From: Clostridiales bacterium
GTDB lineage: Bacteria > Bacillota > Clostridia > Christensenellales > Aristaeellaceae
Length of the DNA stretch: 43,473 nt
Assembly: GCA_012520375.1 (NCBI GenBank)
Contig: JAAYOH010000029.1
Span: 1-43,473, forward strand
Direction: 5' to 3'
Translations under genes and position numbers: made by a program
The notes under the pieces: generated by a model
The model's database searches: none
What the model saw: the letters and a program-made list of their open reading frames with translations, nothing else
What the model was told of the DNA's origin: nothing
Shown: positions 23,202-33,682 of the stretch, piece by piece
Position numbering within the stretch: position 1 is the first letter of the stretch
Layout: the number at the start of each line of letters is the position of its first letter

Positions 23202-24455
23202 GTGAGCAACAGGGGATATAGCAATCATAGGCGCCGCCGCCTGCGGGTGACGGGCAGGTTTTATGCGTTCCTGACCATGCTGGTCGTCGTCGTGGTCTTT
23301 GTCGGGGTCCTGATCAGCCGGGGCGGCTCCAACAAGGTGGATCCCCAGGCTCCCTCCATCCAGCCCATCACCATGACAACGCCCACGATCCTCACCGCGC
23401 CCACTCCGGCGCCCGCTGCACCCGCAACGGTGCCGGATCCTACTTCTCCCGAGATCGCGCCGGCGCCCGTCACCGACTACCCCATGACAGCCGAACCCGG
23501 GGCGGCGGAAAGCGCCATCGGCGCCTATGACGCCTCGGAAGAGGACGAATACGAGTTGATCTCCGAGGAGGACAAGGTCAAGATCAAGGATCTTTCCGTG
23601 ACCCAGGGCCTGGATCCCGCCTGGTACAACATCCTGCTGCTGGGCTCCGACTCCCGGAACATCAACAATGTCAAGCGCACGGACACCATTATGATCGCCT
23701 CCATCAATGCCAATACCGGCAGGGTGAAGCTGGTTTCCATCATGCGGGACCTGGTGGTGCAGGCAGAAACCAAGAACGGCAGCAAAAAAGACGTCAAGAT
23801 CAACGCCCTGGTGAACCTCGGCGGGGTCAACCTGCTGATGAAGACCATCAACGAATTGTTCGGGCTGAACATCACCGAGTACGCCCTGGTGAACTTTGCC
23901 AGTTTCCAGAAAGTGGTGGATATTCTGGGCGGCGTGGAGATCGACATCACCGCAGAGGAAATGGAGCAAATCAACATTTCCCTGGGCGAGATGGCCAAAG
24001 CGGCGGGGTACGATCAGGACTACTACCTGGCCAACCGGGATGCCCTTTCCCTGAAGGTGTACGGCCCCAAGACCAAACTCACGGGCATTCAGGCCCTGGG
24101 CTATGCCCGGATCCGCCACGTGGGCGCCGGAGACTACCAGCGAACCGAACGGCAGCGGAACCTGCTGGACGCCATCCTGCGCAAAGTGCAAAGCGATGCG
24201 GGGTTTGTCCAGGTTTCTCAGCTTGCCTACTCCATGTGGGGCGAGTTGAATACTAACATCGACATCACAAAAGCCATCGGCCTGGGTTTTTCGGTCATCA
24301 AAAACGGCGCAGTAAAGCTGGACCAGACCTGGCGCATCCCGGGCACCAGCACATCCTTTAAAAGCGAGAAGCGCGCGAGCCTTGGCTCCGCCCTGTACGA
24401 TTGCGATTTCGAGCACAATAAGCAGATCCTGTACAACTTTATCTATGAGACGTGA
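23202..24455 (+). CDS. LytR-CpsA-Psr (LCP) family protein
   Basis: 417 residues. A basic cytoplasmic N-terminus (NHRRRRLRVTGRF), one membrane anchor (FLTMLVVVVVFVGVLI), a Pro/Thr/Ala-rich and then acidic linker, and an extracellular LCP domain: NILLLGSDSR, RTDTIMIASIN, VSIMRDLVV, KINALVNLGG, and the final ARIRHVGAGDYQRTERQR. LCP enzymes transfer lipid-linked polymers (teichoic acid, capsule) onto peptidoglycan. Start: AAGGAG fits GTG 23202 (6-nt spacing); ATG 23196 is too close to it. It has its own promoter. It probably serves surface glycopolymers such as those of the cluster at the right end, an inference. Confidence 0.92.
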   Translation: MSNRGYSNHRRRRLRVTGRFYAFLTMLVVVVVFVGVLISRGGSNKVDPQAPSIQPITMTTPTILTAPTPAPAAPATVPDPTSPEIAPAPVTDYPMTAEPGAAESAIGAYDASEEDEYELISEEDKVKIKDLSVTQGLDPAWYNILLLGSDSRNINNVKRTDTIMIASINANTGRVKLVSIMRDLVVQAETKNGSKKDVKINALVNLGGVNLLMKTINELFGLNITEYALVNFASFQKVVDILGGVEIDITAEEMEQINISLGEMAKAAGYDQDYYLANRDALSLKVYGPKTKLTGIQALGYARIRHVGAGDYQRTERQRNLLDAILRKVQSDAGFVQVSQLAYSMWGELNTNIDITKAIGLGFSVIKNGAVKLDQTWRIPGTSTSFKSEKRASLGSALYDCDFEHNKQILYNFIYET

Positions 24456-24494
24456 GGCCTGACTGCACCATAGCGCATGGAAAGGAGCATCATC

Positions 24495-25565
24495 ATGGAC
24501 GTACCCAAGACAATGAAAGCCCTGGTGGCACACAGTGCGAACAACTATTCCTTGGACGAGATCCCGGTGCCGGTCCCCGGCGACGGGGAAATGCTCATCA
24601 GGATGGAGGTCTGCGGCATATGCGCCGGGGACGTGAAGGCCACCCATGGAACGGCCCGCTTCTGGGGCGGCGAGGGCAATCCACCCTACTGTGAGGTTCC
24701 CTTCACCCCGGGCCATGAGTTCGTAGGCCGGGTAGTCGCTATGGGGAAAAACGTAGCCGGGAATTTCAAAGTGGGTGACCGGGTGGTGTCCGAACAGATC
24801 GTGCCCTGCGGCGAATGCTATTATTGCAGGCGCGGCTGGTACTGGCTCTGTGGTCCCCACAATGTGTACGGCTTCAAGTACTACCTGAACGGCGGCATGG
24901 CGGAGTATGTGATCCTGCCCGCGGGGTCGCGGAATTACCATGTGCCGGATTCTTTCACCACCGAGCAGGCGGCCCTGATCGAGCCCTTTGCCTGCTCCCT
25001 GCACGGGGTCCGCCGGGCCAACGTTACCGTAGACGACGTGGTGGTGGTGGCGGGCGCCGGGACCCTGGGCCTGGGCATGGTGGGGGCCCTGCGGCTGCGA
25101 AACCCAAAGAAGCTCGTTGTGCTTGATTTGAACGACATGCGCCTGGCCAAGGCCAAGGAATTCGGCGCGGACGTACTCCTCAACCCCAGCAAGTGCGATT
25201 TGATCCGGGAGATCAACAAACTCACCGACGGCGTGGGCTGCGATGTGTACATCGAAGTCACCGGACACCCCGACGCGGTCCAGCAAGGCCTCGACATCAT
25301 CCGCAAGGGCGGCACCTTTGTGGAGTTCTCTGTGATGAGCGGTTCCTCTACCGTAGACTGGTCCATTATCGGGGACAGCAAGGAACTCACCATCGTGGGC
25401 AGCCAGCTGAGCCCCTACTGCTACGAAACCGTCATTTCGGACATCGAAAGCGGCCGGATGCCCACGGCGGGCGTGGTCACCCATGTGTACCCCCTGGAGA
25501 AATGGGCTGAAGGTTTCCGCATGGCCCAGACCCAGGAATCCATCAAAGTGGTGCTTACCCCCTAA
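24495..25565 (+). CDS. Zinc-dependent polyol/alcohol dehydrogenase (MDR family)
   Basis: 356 residues. Catalytic zinc ligands are in EVCGICAGD and PGHEF. The structural zinc set is C-x2-C-x2-C-x7-C in PCGECYYCRRGWYWLCG. The Rossmann loop is GAGTLGLGMVG near 188, and VVLDLNDMRLAKAKEFGAD suggests NAD as cofactor because the acidic Asp follows the second strand. The pattern is close to threonine/sorbitol/threitol-type dehydrogenases. ATG 24495 with GGAAAGGAGC decides the start over ATG 24477. Possible substrates are polyols or L-threonine-like alcohols; not determinable here. Confidence 0.85.
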   Translation: MDVPKTMKALVAHSANNYSLDEIPVPVPGDGEMLIRMEVCGICAGDVKATHGTARFWGGEGNPPYCEVPFTPGHEFVGRVVAMGKNVAGNFKVGDRVVSEQIVPCGECYYCRRGWYWLCGPHNVYGFKYYLNGGMAEYVILPAGSRNYHVPDSFTTEQAALIEPFACSLHGVRRANVTVDDVVVVAGAGTLGLGMVGALRLRNPKKLVVLDLNDMRLAKAKEFGADVLLNPSKCDLIREINKLTDGVGCDVYIEVTGHPDAVQQGLDIIRKGGTFVEFSVMSGSSTVDWSIIGDSKELTIVGSQLSPYCYETVISDIESGRMPTAGVVTHVYPLEKWAEGFRMAQTQESIKVVLTP

Positions 25566-25585
25566 GGCCCCGGGATCAGTTCTGT

Positions 25586-25609
25586 CCCGCATCCCCTAAA
25601 GGATGCGGG
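25586..25609. terminator. Intergenic hairpin after the dehydrogenase gene
   Basis: A perfect 9-bp stem (CCCGCATCC, 25586-25594, with GGATGCGGG, 25601-25609) and a CCTAAA loop, followed by ATTTCC. The T-tract is weak, so it may attenuate rather than fully stop read-through into the AAA ATPase gene. Confidence 0.5.
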
Positions 25610-25641
25610 ATTTCCATGAATCCAGTTCAGGAGGGATGCCG

Positions 25642-26694
25642 ATGGACGAGAAGGACAAGATTATTTTTCAGCAGCTGGATGTGATCCGGCAGATGTCCGA
25701 GCATAATATCCGGCGGATCAGCGATGATTTCTGGAGCGTGCCCAAGGAAAGGGAGCCATCAAATTCTTCTGAAACAAAATCCCCCGCAAGGCCTGGGGTC
25801 TGCAACGCCCCGGTGGCGTCAACGGAAGAACGGGAACCGCCGGAACGTATCGAGGATCTGAAAAGCGAACTGGATGGTTACATTGGACTTGCCCGCATCA
25901 AGCGCGAGGTCAACAACCTGATCAACCTGGTGACGGTGTACAAGCTGCGGGAAGAGAACCAACTGCCCAGTCCCGAGCTCTCCCTGCATATGGTTTTTTC
26001 AGGGAACCCGGGCACGGGCAAGACCATGATCGCCCGGCTGATGGCCAGGATATACAAAGCCCTGGGCATCCTCTCCGAAGGACAGCTGGTGGAAGTGGAC
26101 CGCAGCGGGTTGGTGGCGGGTTATGTGGGACAGACCGCCATCAAGACCAGGGAAGTCGTGGAGAAGGCCAAGGGCGGCGTGCTCTTCATCGACGAGGCCT
26201 ATGCCTTAACCCAAAACCGGGGAGAAAATGATTTCGGGCAGGAGGCGGTGGACACCCTGCTCAAGGCGATGGAAGATTATCGGGACGATCTCGTGGTGGT
26301 GGTAGCGGGTTACGACAATCTGATGGATCGCTTCATTCATTCAAACCCCGGCCTGGAATCCCGTTTCAACCGTTTTTTGTATTTCGATGACTACAGCCCC
26401 GAGGAGATGCTCGCCATTTTCCGGATGCAGTGTGAAAAGGGATGTTACAGGCTGGGCCAGGAAGCAGAAGAAGCCGTAGCGCGGTACATTGAAGAGCAAA
26501 ACACGGACCCGGTGTCATTTGGCAACGCACGGGGCGTCCGGAACCTGTTCGAGCGCGTCCTGGTGGAACAATCCAACCGCCTGGCTGGCCTGGAGGCCCC
26601 CGACCGGGAGCAATTGATGGAAATAACCAAAGAAGATGTGGAGGGCGCCAGACAGCAGGACCGCCTTGAAGACGCCCGCCCATCCAAAAGATGA
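25642..26694 (+). CDS. AAA+ ATPase, CbbX/SpoVK-like
   Basis: 350 residues. After a ~75-residue hydrophilic N-terminus comes one AAA+ module: ELDGYIGLARIKREV, Walker A GNPGTGKT near 121-128, the pore-loop-like SGLVAGYVGQTA, Walker B GVLFIDEAYAL near 179, sensor VVVAGY, and NPGLESRF with the arginine finger. This is the CbbX/SpoVK (stage V sporulation K) type, hexameric remodelling ATPases. ATG 25642 is 6 nt after GGAGGG; ATG 25636 touches it. No RuBisCO or sporulation gene is nearby. Next is the DUF1846 gene, 31 nt away, so the client may be linked to it (inference). Confidence 0.87.
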   Translation: MDEKDKIIFQQLDVIRQMSEHNIRRISDDFWSVPKEREPSNSSETKSPARPGVCNAPVASTEEREPPERIEDLKSELDGYIGLARIKREVNNLINLVTVYKLREENQLPSPELSLHMVFSGNPGTGKTMIARLMARIYKALGILSEGQLVEVDRSGLVAGYVGQTAIKTREVVEKAKGGVLFIDEAYALTQNRGENDFGQEAVDTLLKAMEDYRDDLVVVVAGYDNLMDRFIHSNPGLESRFNRFLYFDDYSPEEMLAIFRMQCEKGCYRLGQEAEEAVARYIEEQNTDPVSFGNARGVRNLFERVLVEQSNRLAGLEAPDREQLMEITKEDVEGARQQDRLEDARPSKR

Positions 26695-26725
26695 GACAAT
26701 TCCAGCGGATCGGAAGGAGAAAAAC

Positions 26726-28213
26726 ATGCAGCGCACAGGATTTGACAATGCCCGGTATCTCGAGACCCAGTCGGCACATATACGTGAGCGCATTGAAAAG
26801 TTCGGCGGCAAACTGTATCTGGAGTTTGGCGGCAAACTGTTTGACGACCACCATGCGGCCCGGGTACTCCCTGGTTTCAACCCCGACAGCAAGGTAAACA
26901 TGCTGGCCCAGCTGCAGCATGACGTGGAAATCGTCATCGTGGTGAACGCCGATGACATCGAGAAAAACAAGATACGGGGCGATCTGGGGATCACCTACGA
27001 CCTGGACGTGCTGCGCTTGATCGACGCGTTTCGGGACAAAGGACTATTTGTGGGCAGCGTGGTGCTGACCCGGTTTGCCGACCAGCCATCCGCGATCCTG
27101 TTCCAGGAGCGGCTGCGGGAGCTTGGAGTCCGGTCCTATCGCCACTTCACGATTGACGGATACCCCTCTGACATAGACCACATCCTGTCCCCCCAGGGGT
27201 ACGGACGAAATGATTTTATCGAAACCACCCACTCCCTGGTGGTGGTCACTGCTCCGGGCCCCGGGAGCGGCAAGATGGCCACCTGCCTCAGCCAGCTGTA
27301 TCACGAGCATATCCGGGGCACAAGGGCGGGCTTTGCCAAGTTCGAGACCTTCCCCATCTGGAACCTGCCCTTGAAGCATCCGGTAAACTTAGCCTATGAG
27401 GCGGCCACTGCGGATCTCCACGATGTGACCATGCTGGATCCCTTCCACCTGGAGGCCTACGGGGAGCGGACGGTGAATTACAACCGGGACGTAGAGATCT
27501 TTCCCGTACTGGACGCCATGTTCCAGCGCATATGGGACACATCTCCCTACAAGTCCCCCACGGATATGGGGGTCAACATGGCGGGAAGCTGCATTCACGA
27601 CGACAAAGTGGTGAGCGAGGCTGCCAACCAGGAGATCATCCGCCGTTATTATGCCGCCCGCTGCGCCAAAAAGCAAGGGCTGACCCTGGGGAACGGAGAG
27701 ATCGACAAGCTCAAGCTGGTGATGAGCAAAGCGGGCATCAGCGAGGCGGACAGGCCCGTCGTGGCGGCTGCGCTGACCAAGGAACGGGAAACCGGACTGC
27801 CTGCGGTGGCGCTGCAACTGCCAAACGGCCAGATCATCACCGGGCGAACCAACGAGCTTATGGGCCCTTCGGCGTCGGTATTGCTGAATGCCCTCAAAGC
27901 CTGTGCCCGCATCGACGACAGTCACAAGCTGATTTCCTCCGAGGTCATCGTGCCTATCCAGGACCTCAAGGTAAACCATCTGGGCAATCATAACCCCAGG
28001 CTGCACACCGATGAAATCCTGCTGGCCCTGTCCATCTGTGCGGTGACCGATCCCGTGGCGGAACTGGCCATGGAGCACATGTTCGACCTGAAGGGATGCG
28101 AGGCTCACGCCTCGGTCATCCTCTCCCAGGTGGATATGCGGGTCTTTAAGTCCTTGGGCGTGAACATCACCTGTGAGCCCAAGTACCAGTTCCATCGGCT
28201 GTACCACAAGTAA
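26726..28213 (+). CDS. DUF1846 domain-containing protein
   Basis: 495 residues, the usual length of this family of conserved cytosolic proteins of unknown biochemical role. Recognisable by RTGFDNARYLETQS at the start, KLYLEFGGKLFDDHHAARVLPGF, VVVTAPGPGSGKMATCLSQ with a phosphate-loop-like GPGSGK, and NMAGSCIHDD. Structures of the family suggest a nucleotide-binding, kinase-like N-terminal part, but no reaction is established. ATG 26726 has GGAAGGAG upstream. It sits between an AAA+ ATPase and tsaE-tsaB-rimI. Confidence 0.9.
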   Translation: MQRTGFDNARYLETQSAHIRERIEKFGGKLYLEFGGKLFDDHHAARVLPGFNPDSKVNMLAQLQHDVEIVIVVNADDIEKNKIRGDLGITYDLDVLRLIDAFRDKGLFVGSVVLTRFADQPSAILFQERLRELGVRSYRHFTIDGYPSDIDHILSPQGYGRNDFIETTHSLVVVTAPGPGSGKMATCLSQLYHEHIRGTRAGFAKFETFPIWNLPLKHPVNLAYEAATADLHDVTMLDPFHLEAYGERTVNYNRDVEIFPVLDAMFQRIWDTSPYKSPTDMGVNMAGSCIHDDKVVSEAANQEIIRRYYAARCAKKQGLTLGNGEIDKLKLVMSKAGISEADRPVVAAALTKERETGLPAVALQLPNGQIITGRTNELMGPSASVLLNALKACARIDDSHKLISSEVIVPIQDLKVNHLGNHNPRLHTDEILLALSICAVTDPVAELAMEHMFDLKGCEAHASVILSQVDMRVFKSLGVNITCEPKYQFHRLYHK

Positions 28214-28288
28214 GTGGCGGTCAAATACGACAGGAGCGCAAACGCACAAGCGCCGATCGCCCATCCTGAATGGGAAGAAAGGAGTTTG

Positions 28289-28756
28289 ATGAGGTTTTAT
28301 CTTGCATCCGAATCGGATACCCTGGCCTTGGCGGATCAAATCAGCACCCTGCTGCAGCCCGGGGACACGGTGCTTTTGAAGGGCGACCTGGGCACGGGGA
28401 AGAGCGTGTTCGTGCGCCGGGCAGCCCGGGGACTGGGGGTGAAAGGGCCCATGCCCAGCCCTACCTTCACCCTGATGCAGTGCTACAAAGGGAAGATGCC
28501 CTTGTGCCACTTTGACCTGTACCGGCTGGAGGACGCGGAGGAATTCTTTGAAGCGGGGCTGGACGAACCCTTGGGACGGGATCTGTGCTTTATCGAATGG
28601 CCCATGGATGAAGTGGACATACCAGCACCCTGGATCCAGCTGGAACTGGCGCACATGAACGGGCCGACGGAGCGGAGCCTCGAGGTTCAATGGAACGGAC
28701 TAACGGAGCAGCGGGCACGAAAACTGCGGGAAATGCTCCGGGCGTGGGAGATGTGA
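28289..28756 (+). CDS. tsaE: tRNA threonylcarbamoyladenosine biosynthesis ATPase
   Basis: 155-residue P-loop protein that drives turnover in t6A37 tRNA modification together with TsaB and TsaD. Walker A GDLGTGKSVFVR near 32, SPTFTLMQCY near 60, and HFDLYRLEDAEEF near 78 are TsaE hallmarks; FIEWP follows. ATG 28289 has GAAAGGAG upstream; an in-frame GTG directly after the DUF1846 gene would add 25 unlike residues. The stop is one nucleotide before the tsaB start. Confidence 0.93.
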   Translation: MRFYLASESDTLALADQISTLLQPGDTVLLKGDLGTGKSVFVRRAARGLGVKGPMPSPTFTLMQCYKGKMPLCHFDLYRLEDAEEFFEAGLDEPLGRDLCFIEWPMDEVDIPAPWIQLELAHMNGPTERSLEVQWNGLTEQRARKLREMLRAWEM

Positions 28757-28757
28757 C

Positions 28758-29459
28758 ATGATTATCCTTGCGGTGGACAGTTCGGGCCCCGTGGTCAGCG
28801 CGGCGGTATCCAAAGAGGACAAAATATTATATGAGGCGGCGGCCAACTGCGGATTGACCCATTCCGAGACCATGCAGCCCATGATTGAGCAGGTGGTACG
28901 GGGCGCGGGGATATCTCCCGGTGAAGTGGACCTTTTTGCCTGTGTGACCGGGCCGGGCTCCTTTACAGGGGTGCGGATCGGCGTGTGTGCGGTGAAGGCC
29001 ATGGCACAGGCCTTGGACAGGCCCTGTGTGGCTTTGAATGCGCTGGAGGTGCTGGCGGCGGGGAAGTACGGATTTATCGGAACCATTTGCCCCATCCTGG
29101 ACGCCAGGCGGGAACAGGTATATGCGGCAGCTTACAGCTTTTCCGAGGGCGAAGTGCCGAGGATTGTCCTGGAAGAAGATGCGCTGCCCCTGCTACGCTA
29201 TCTGGAGAAGATCCCGGAGGGAAGACTGCTCTTTGTGGGGGACGGGGTGCCTGTGCACAAGGAAAAGATCCGAGGGATCCTCGGCGAGCGGGCCCTGTTC
29301 AGCCCGGACTGCACCGGGCAGCTGCGCTGTGGGGTCGCTTGCTATTTGGCAGCGCGGAAACCAACCTGCGATGCCATGGCCCTGGCGCCCCTGTATCTTC
29401 GAAGGCCCCAGGCAGAACGGGAGCGGGAGGCGCGCCTCCACGGCGGGAAAAATGTCTGA
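28758..29459 (+). CDS. tsaB: tRNA threonylcarbamoyladenosine biosynthesis scaffold protein
   Basis: 233-residue ASKHA-fold pseudo-enzyme that dimerises with TsaD. The N-terminus ILAVDSSGPVVSAAV, THSETMQPMIEQV and CVTGPGSFTGVRIGV are family signatures, followed by PILDARREQVYAA. The C-terminal half is variable, as usual. It sits between tsaE and rimI, the standard order, but no tsaD follows in this window. Confidence 0.93.
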   Translation: MIILAVDSSGPVVSAAVSKEDKILYEAAANCGLTHSETMQPMIEQVVRGAGISPGEVDLFACVTGPGSFTGVRIGVCAVKAMAQALDRPCVALNALEVLAAGKYGFIGTICPILDARREQVYAAAYSFSEGEVPRIVLEEDALPLLRYLEKIPEGRLLFVGDGVPVHKEKIRGILGERALFSPDCTGQLRCGVACYLAARKPTCDAMALAPLYLRRPQAEREREARLHGGKNV

Positions 29460-29946
29460 ATTGAAGACGGCCGTCATGGCCCCGGAGGACGTGGATGCGG
29501 TCCACGAAATCGAAAAGGTGAGCCTCCGCGAGGCTTGGACGAAAGAGGCGCTGTTCAAGGACCTGACAGAAAATCCATGCGCCCGGTATCTGGTCCTGAA
29601 GGAGGACGGGGTGCCGGTCGCCTATGCGGGGGCCTGGTTCGTCATCGACGAGGGGCATATCACCAATGTCGCCGTGCGCCCTGACAAGCGCAGGATGGGA
29701 TACGGTCAGAAGATTGTCAGCGCCATGATGCAACTGGCGGCGGATACGGGCATGGGTTACCTGACCCTGGAAGTGCGGGCGAGCAATCAGGCGGCCCGGG
29801 GGCTGTATCGCAAGCTGGGCTTCACCGAGCTGGGCAAGCGAAAGCGCTATTACGAGGACAACGGCGAGGACGCCCTGATCCTGGTGTGTGACAAGCTGCC
29901 GGAAGCAAACCCGGAGAATGACCCCTTTTTACACCACGAAACGTAA
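29452..29946 (+). CDS. rimI: Ribosomal protein S18-alanine N-acetyltransferase
   Basis: GNAT-fold acetyltransferase of 164 residues. DVDAVHEIEKVSLREAWT at the N-terminus, the acetyl-CoA loop VRPDKRRMGYGQKI near 78, LEVRASNQAARGLYRKLGF near 104 and RKRYYEDNGEDAL near 130 are the RimI pattern. ATG 29452 overlaps the end of tsaB. The final ~20 residues are polar and extended. It converges on the glutamine synthetase gene with only 6 nt between the two stop codons. Confidence 0.92.
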   Translation: MSELKTAVMAPEDVDAVHEIEKVSLREAWTKEALFKDLTENPCARYLVLKEDGVPVAYAGAWFVIDEGHITNVAVRPDKRRMGYGQKIVSAMMQLAADTGMGYLTLEVRASNQAARGLYRKLGFTELGKRKRYYEDNGEDALILVCDKLPEANPENDPFLHHET

Positions 29947-29952
29947 CCCGGC

Positions 29953-32019
29953 TCACTCGCTGACGCTGAAAAGCAGACTGCCGTAATTGGGATAGGGCCA
30001 CAGCTTTGTGGGTATGAGGGGTTCGGCGCAGTCCACAAGATCCCGGAGCGTTTGCATGGCGGGCCATACGCGGGCACGATACTCCGCCGCCGTCCGGGCG
30101 TCGGATAACGCCTCTCGAAGCCTGCTGGCGGCCACGTCGATCCGTTCTGCCAGGTCGGACAATTTTTCGCACAGGGCGCTTTCCACGCTGCTTTTCACGC
30201 CGATCTCTCTTTTGACGTGGACATCTCCTGCCAGCTTGGCGGAGTAGGTCAGAATGGCGGGCAGGATGTCCCGGTGCACCATATCCAGCATGGTGAGGGC
30301 TTCGATGTTCATCACCTTGGCATAATGCCCCAGATATGTCTCCTGGCGACTGTTCAGCTCGGCCCGGGTGAACACCTTGTGGCGCTCGAACAGGGCCACA
30401 TAGGCCTCGTCGTTCATATGGGACAGGGCTTCGGCGGAGCTGGGCCAGTTGATCAGGCCCCGGCTCTCTGCTTCCCGGGTCCATTCTTCCGTGTAGTTGT
30501 TGCCGTTGAAGATGATCCGCTTGTGGGCGCGGATGGTCTCCCGGATCAGGGTGTTCAGAGCGCCTGTGAAGTTCTTGGCTTTTTCCAGTTCGTCCGCAAA
30601 ATCTTTCAGTACGTCCGCCACCGCGGTATTCAGCACGATGTTGGGGCCGGCTACGGAGAAGGAGGAACCCAGCATCCGCAGTTCGAACTTGTTCCCGGTA
30701 AAGGCAAAGGGGGAGGTTCGGTTGCGGTCGGCGGTATCCCGGGGGAAGCGCGGCATGCAGTTGACCCCAATATTCATCTCCATCCGGGGTACGCTGTTAT
30801 AGGTCAGCTCGGATTCCAGCGCAGAAAGGATGGCGGTGAGTTCTTCTCCCAGGGACATGCTCATGATGGCGGGGGGCGCCTCGTATCCACCCAGGCGATG
30901 GTCGTTGCCTGCGCTGGCGGTGCTGATGCGCAAAAGGCCCTGGTACAGGTCTACCGCTTGGATCACCGCGCACAAAAAGAGCAGGAACTGGGCATTGTCG
31001 ATGGGGGATGCGCCGCTTTCCAGCAGATTGATGCCGGTGTCGGTGGCCATGGACCAGTTGTTGTGCTTGCCCGAGCCGTTGACCCATTCAAAGGGCTTTT
31101 CGTGGAGCAGACAAGCCATGCCGTGCCGGGCTGCGATCTTTTTCATCAGTTCCATGATGAGCTGATTGTGGTCCGTGGTGACGTTGGCAGAAGCGTACAC
31201 CGAGGCCAATTCATGCTGGGAGGGTGCGGTCTCGTTGTGCTCGGTCTTGGCGGGCACACCCAGTTTCCAAAGTTCTTCGTCCAGTTCCCGCATGAAAGCG
31301 GCGACCCGGGGTTTCAGCACCCCGGAATAGTGGTCGTCCAAATCCTGTCCTTTGGGGGGACGGGCGCCGAACAGGGTGCGGCCGGTGTAGATCAGATCGG
31401 GACGCCGGCGGAACATCTCCTGGTCGATGAGAAAGTATTCCTGCTCGCTCCCCACGGTGGCGGTGACCCGGTGCACATCGCTTTTTCCGAACAGCCGGAG
31501 GATGCGCAAGGCCTGTACGTTCAGGGCTTCCATGGATTTGAGCAGGGGCGTCTTTTTGTCCAGGGCCTCCCCGGTGTAGGCGCAAAATGCCGTTGGGATA
31601 CACAGGGTCTTGTCCTTGATAAAGGCATAGGAAGTGGGGTCCCAGGCGGTGTAACCCCTTGCTTCGAAGGTGGCCCTTAGCCCGCCGGAGGGGAAACTGG
31701 AGGCATCGGGCTCGCCGCTGATCAGCTCTTTGCCCGAAAATTCCATGACCACCCCATCTCCCTGGGGATGGATGAAAGCCTCGTGCTTTTCCGCCGTGAT
31801 GCCGGTCATGGGCTGGAACCAGTGGGTGTAATGGGTAGCGCCCTGTTCCACCGCCCAGTCCTTCATGGCAGAGGCGATGATATCCGCAAGCTCCCGGGTA
31901 AGGCTTTGCCCGGCAGCCAAGGTGCGTTTAAAAGCCTTATAGGTTTCATGGGGCAGGCGATTTTGCATGACGGAGTCATTGAAGACCCTGGAACCAAAGA
32001 TGTCCGGCATTTTGTTCAT
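29953..32019 (-). CDS. glnN: Glutamine synthetase, type III
   Basis: Makes glutamine from glutamate, ammonia and ATP. The 688 residues fit the large GSIII type of anaerobes. The N-terminal [16 protein letters not shown] and [16 protein letters not shown], the glutamate-binding [14 protein letters not shown] near 210, [24 protein letters not shown] near 335 and the C-terminal helical region are characteristic. ATG 32019 is preceded by AAGGGAG; ATG 32010 is possible. An in-frame ATG at 32079 overlaps the -35 and is not usable. Expression comes from a near-perfect promoter. No PII or other nitrogen regulator is in the window. Confidence 0.95.
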   Translation of the reverse strand: MNKMPDIFGSRVFNDSVMQNRLPHETYKAFKRTLAAGQSLTRELADIIASAMKDWAVEQGATHYTHWFQPMTGITAEKHEAFIHPQGDGVVMEFSGKELISGEPDASSFPSGGLRATFEARGYTAWDPTSYAFIKDKTLCIPTAFCAYTGEALDKKTPLLKSMEALNVQALRILRLFGKSDVHRVTATVGSEQEYFLIDQEMFRRRPDLIYTGRTLFGARPPKGQDLDDHYSGVLKPRVAAFMRELDEELWKLGVPAKTEHNETAPSQHELASVYASANVTTDHNQLIMELMKKIAARHGMACLLHEKPFEWVNGSGKHNNWSMATDTGINLLESGASPIDNAQFLLFLCAVIQAVDLYQGLLRISTASAGNDHRLGGYEAPPAIMSMSLGEELTAILSALESELTYNSVPRMEMNIGVNCMPRFPRDTADRNRTSPFAFTGNKFELRMLGSSFSVAGPNIVLNTAVADVLKDFADELEKAKNFTGALNTLIRETIRAHKRIIFNGNNYTEEWTREAESRGLINWPSSAEALSHMNDEAYVALFERHKVFTRAELNSRQETYLGHYAKVMNIEALTMLDMVHRDILPAILTYSAKLAGDVHVKREIGVKSSVESALCEKLSDLAERIDVAASRLREALSDARTAAEYRARVWPAMQTLRDLVDCAEPLIPTKLWPYPNYGSLLFSVSE

Positions 32020-32050
32020 GAGAATATCTCCCTTGACAAACGATAGAACC

Positions 32051-32079
32051 ATTATAGAGAGAAGGAATTTGCCTGTCAA
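32051..32079 (-). promoter_or_regulatory. Consensus promoter of glnN
   Basis: On the minus strand, TTGACA (32074-32079), 17 nt, TATAAT (32051-32056): both hexamers match consensus exactly. Transcription would start about 20 nt before the glnN ATG. Confidence 0.8.
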
Positions 32080-32135
32080 GCATCCCTCGCGTCGAATATA
32101 ACCCGATTTTACTTTACTTTGTGTAAATCGTGGCT

Positions 32136-32141
32136 TATACT
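32136..32141 (+). promoter_or_regulatory. -10 element before asnS
   Basis: TATACT at 32136-32141, about 30 nt before the asnS start, with a poor -35 (TTTACT, 32113-32118, 17 nt). The short leader leaves no room for a T-box. Confidence 0.4.
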
Positions 32142-32172
32142 ATGCATATAGCAAGGGAAGGAGCGCAACAAA

Positions 32173-33570
<1,398 letters not shown>

Positions 33571-33590
33571 AAGGATCACACGACCCATAA

Positions 33591-33630
33591 CCGACAGTTC
33601 GAAGCCCTCCTGTCGCTAAACAAAACCAGG
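33591..33630 (+). promoter_or_regulatory. preQ1-I-type riboswitch aptamer upstream of queT
   Basis: P1 is CGACAG (33592-33597) with CTGTCG (33610-33615). The 12-nt loop (33598-33609) contains CCT, which can pair with AGG at 33628-33630 as the pseudoknot. Between them is the A-rich strand CTAAACAAAACC, closely like the tail of known preQ1-I aptamers. The aptamer stands between asnS and a queuosine-precursor transporter gene, followed 12 nt later by an intrinsic terminator. Loop bases GCCCTC (33604-33609) could instead pair with GGGGGC of the terminator's 5' arm, giving a ligand-off antiterminator; ligand would then turn queT off. Confidence 0.72.
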
Positions 33631-33642
33631 TTCCGTCTGACT

Positions 33643-33670
33643 GCGGGGGCACGATGCTCCCGCTTTTTTT
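33643..33670 (+). terminator. Intrinsic terminator of the preQ1 riboswitch
   Basis: A 9-bp stem (33643-33651 with 33655-33663), loop of 3, followed by seven T (33664-33670). It lies before the queT ribosome binding site GGAGG (33673-33677), so it controls entry into queT. Confidence 0.85.
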
Positions 33671-33682
33671 CTGGAGGTATTT

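Noticed and set aside
29038-29451. N-terminal extension of rimI through tsaB
   Set aside because: The added residues come from tsaB in another frame; the GNAT domain starts normally at ATG 29452.
32101-32172. T-box leader upstream of asnS
   Set aside because: The leader after the -10 element is about 30 nt, too short for a T-box, and no T-box sequence or terminator is present.
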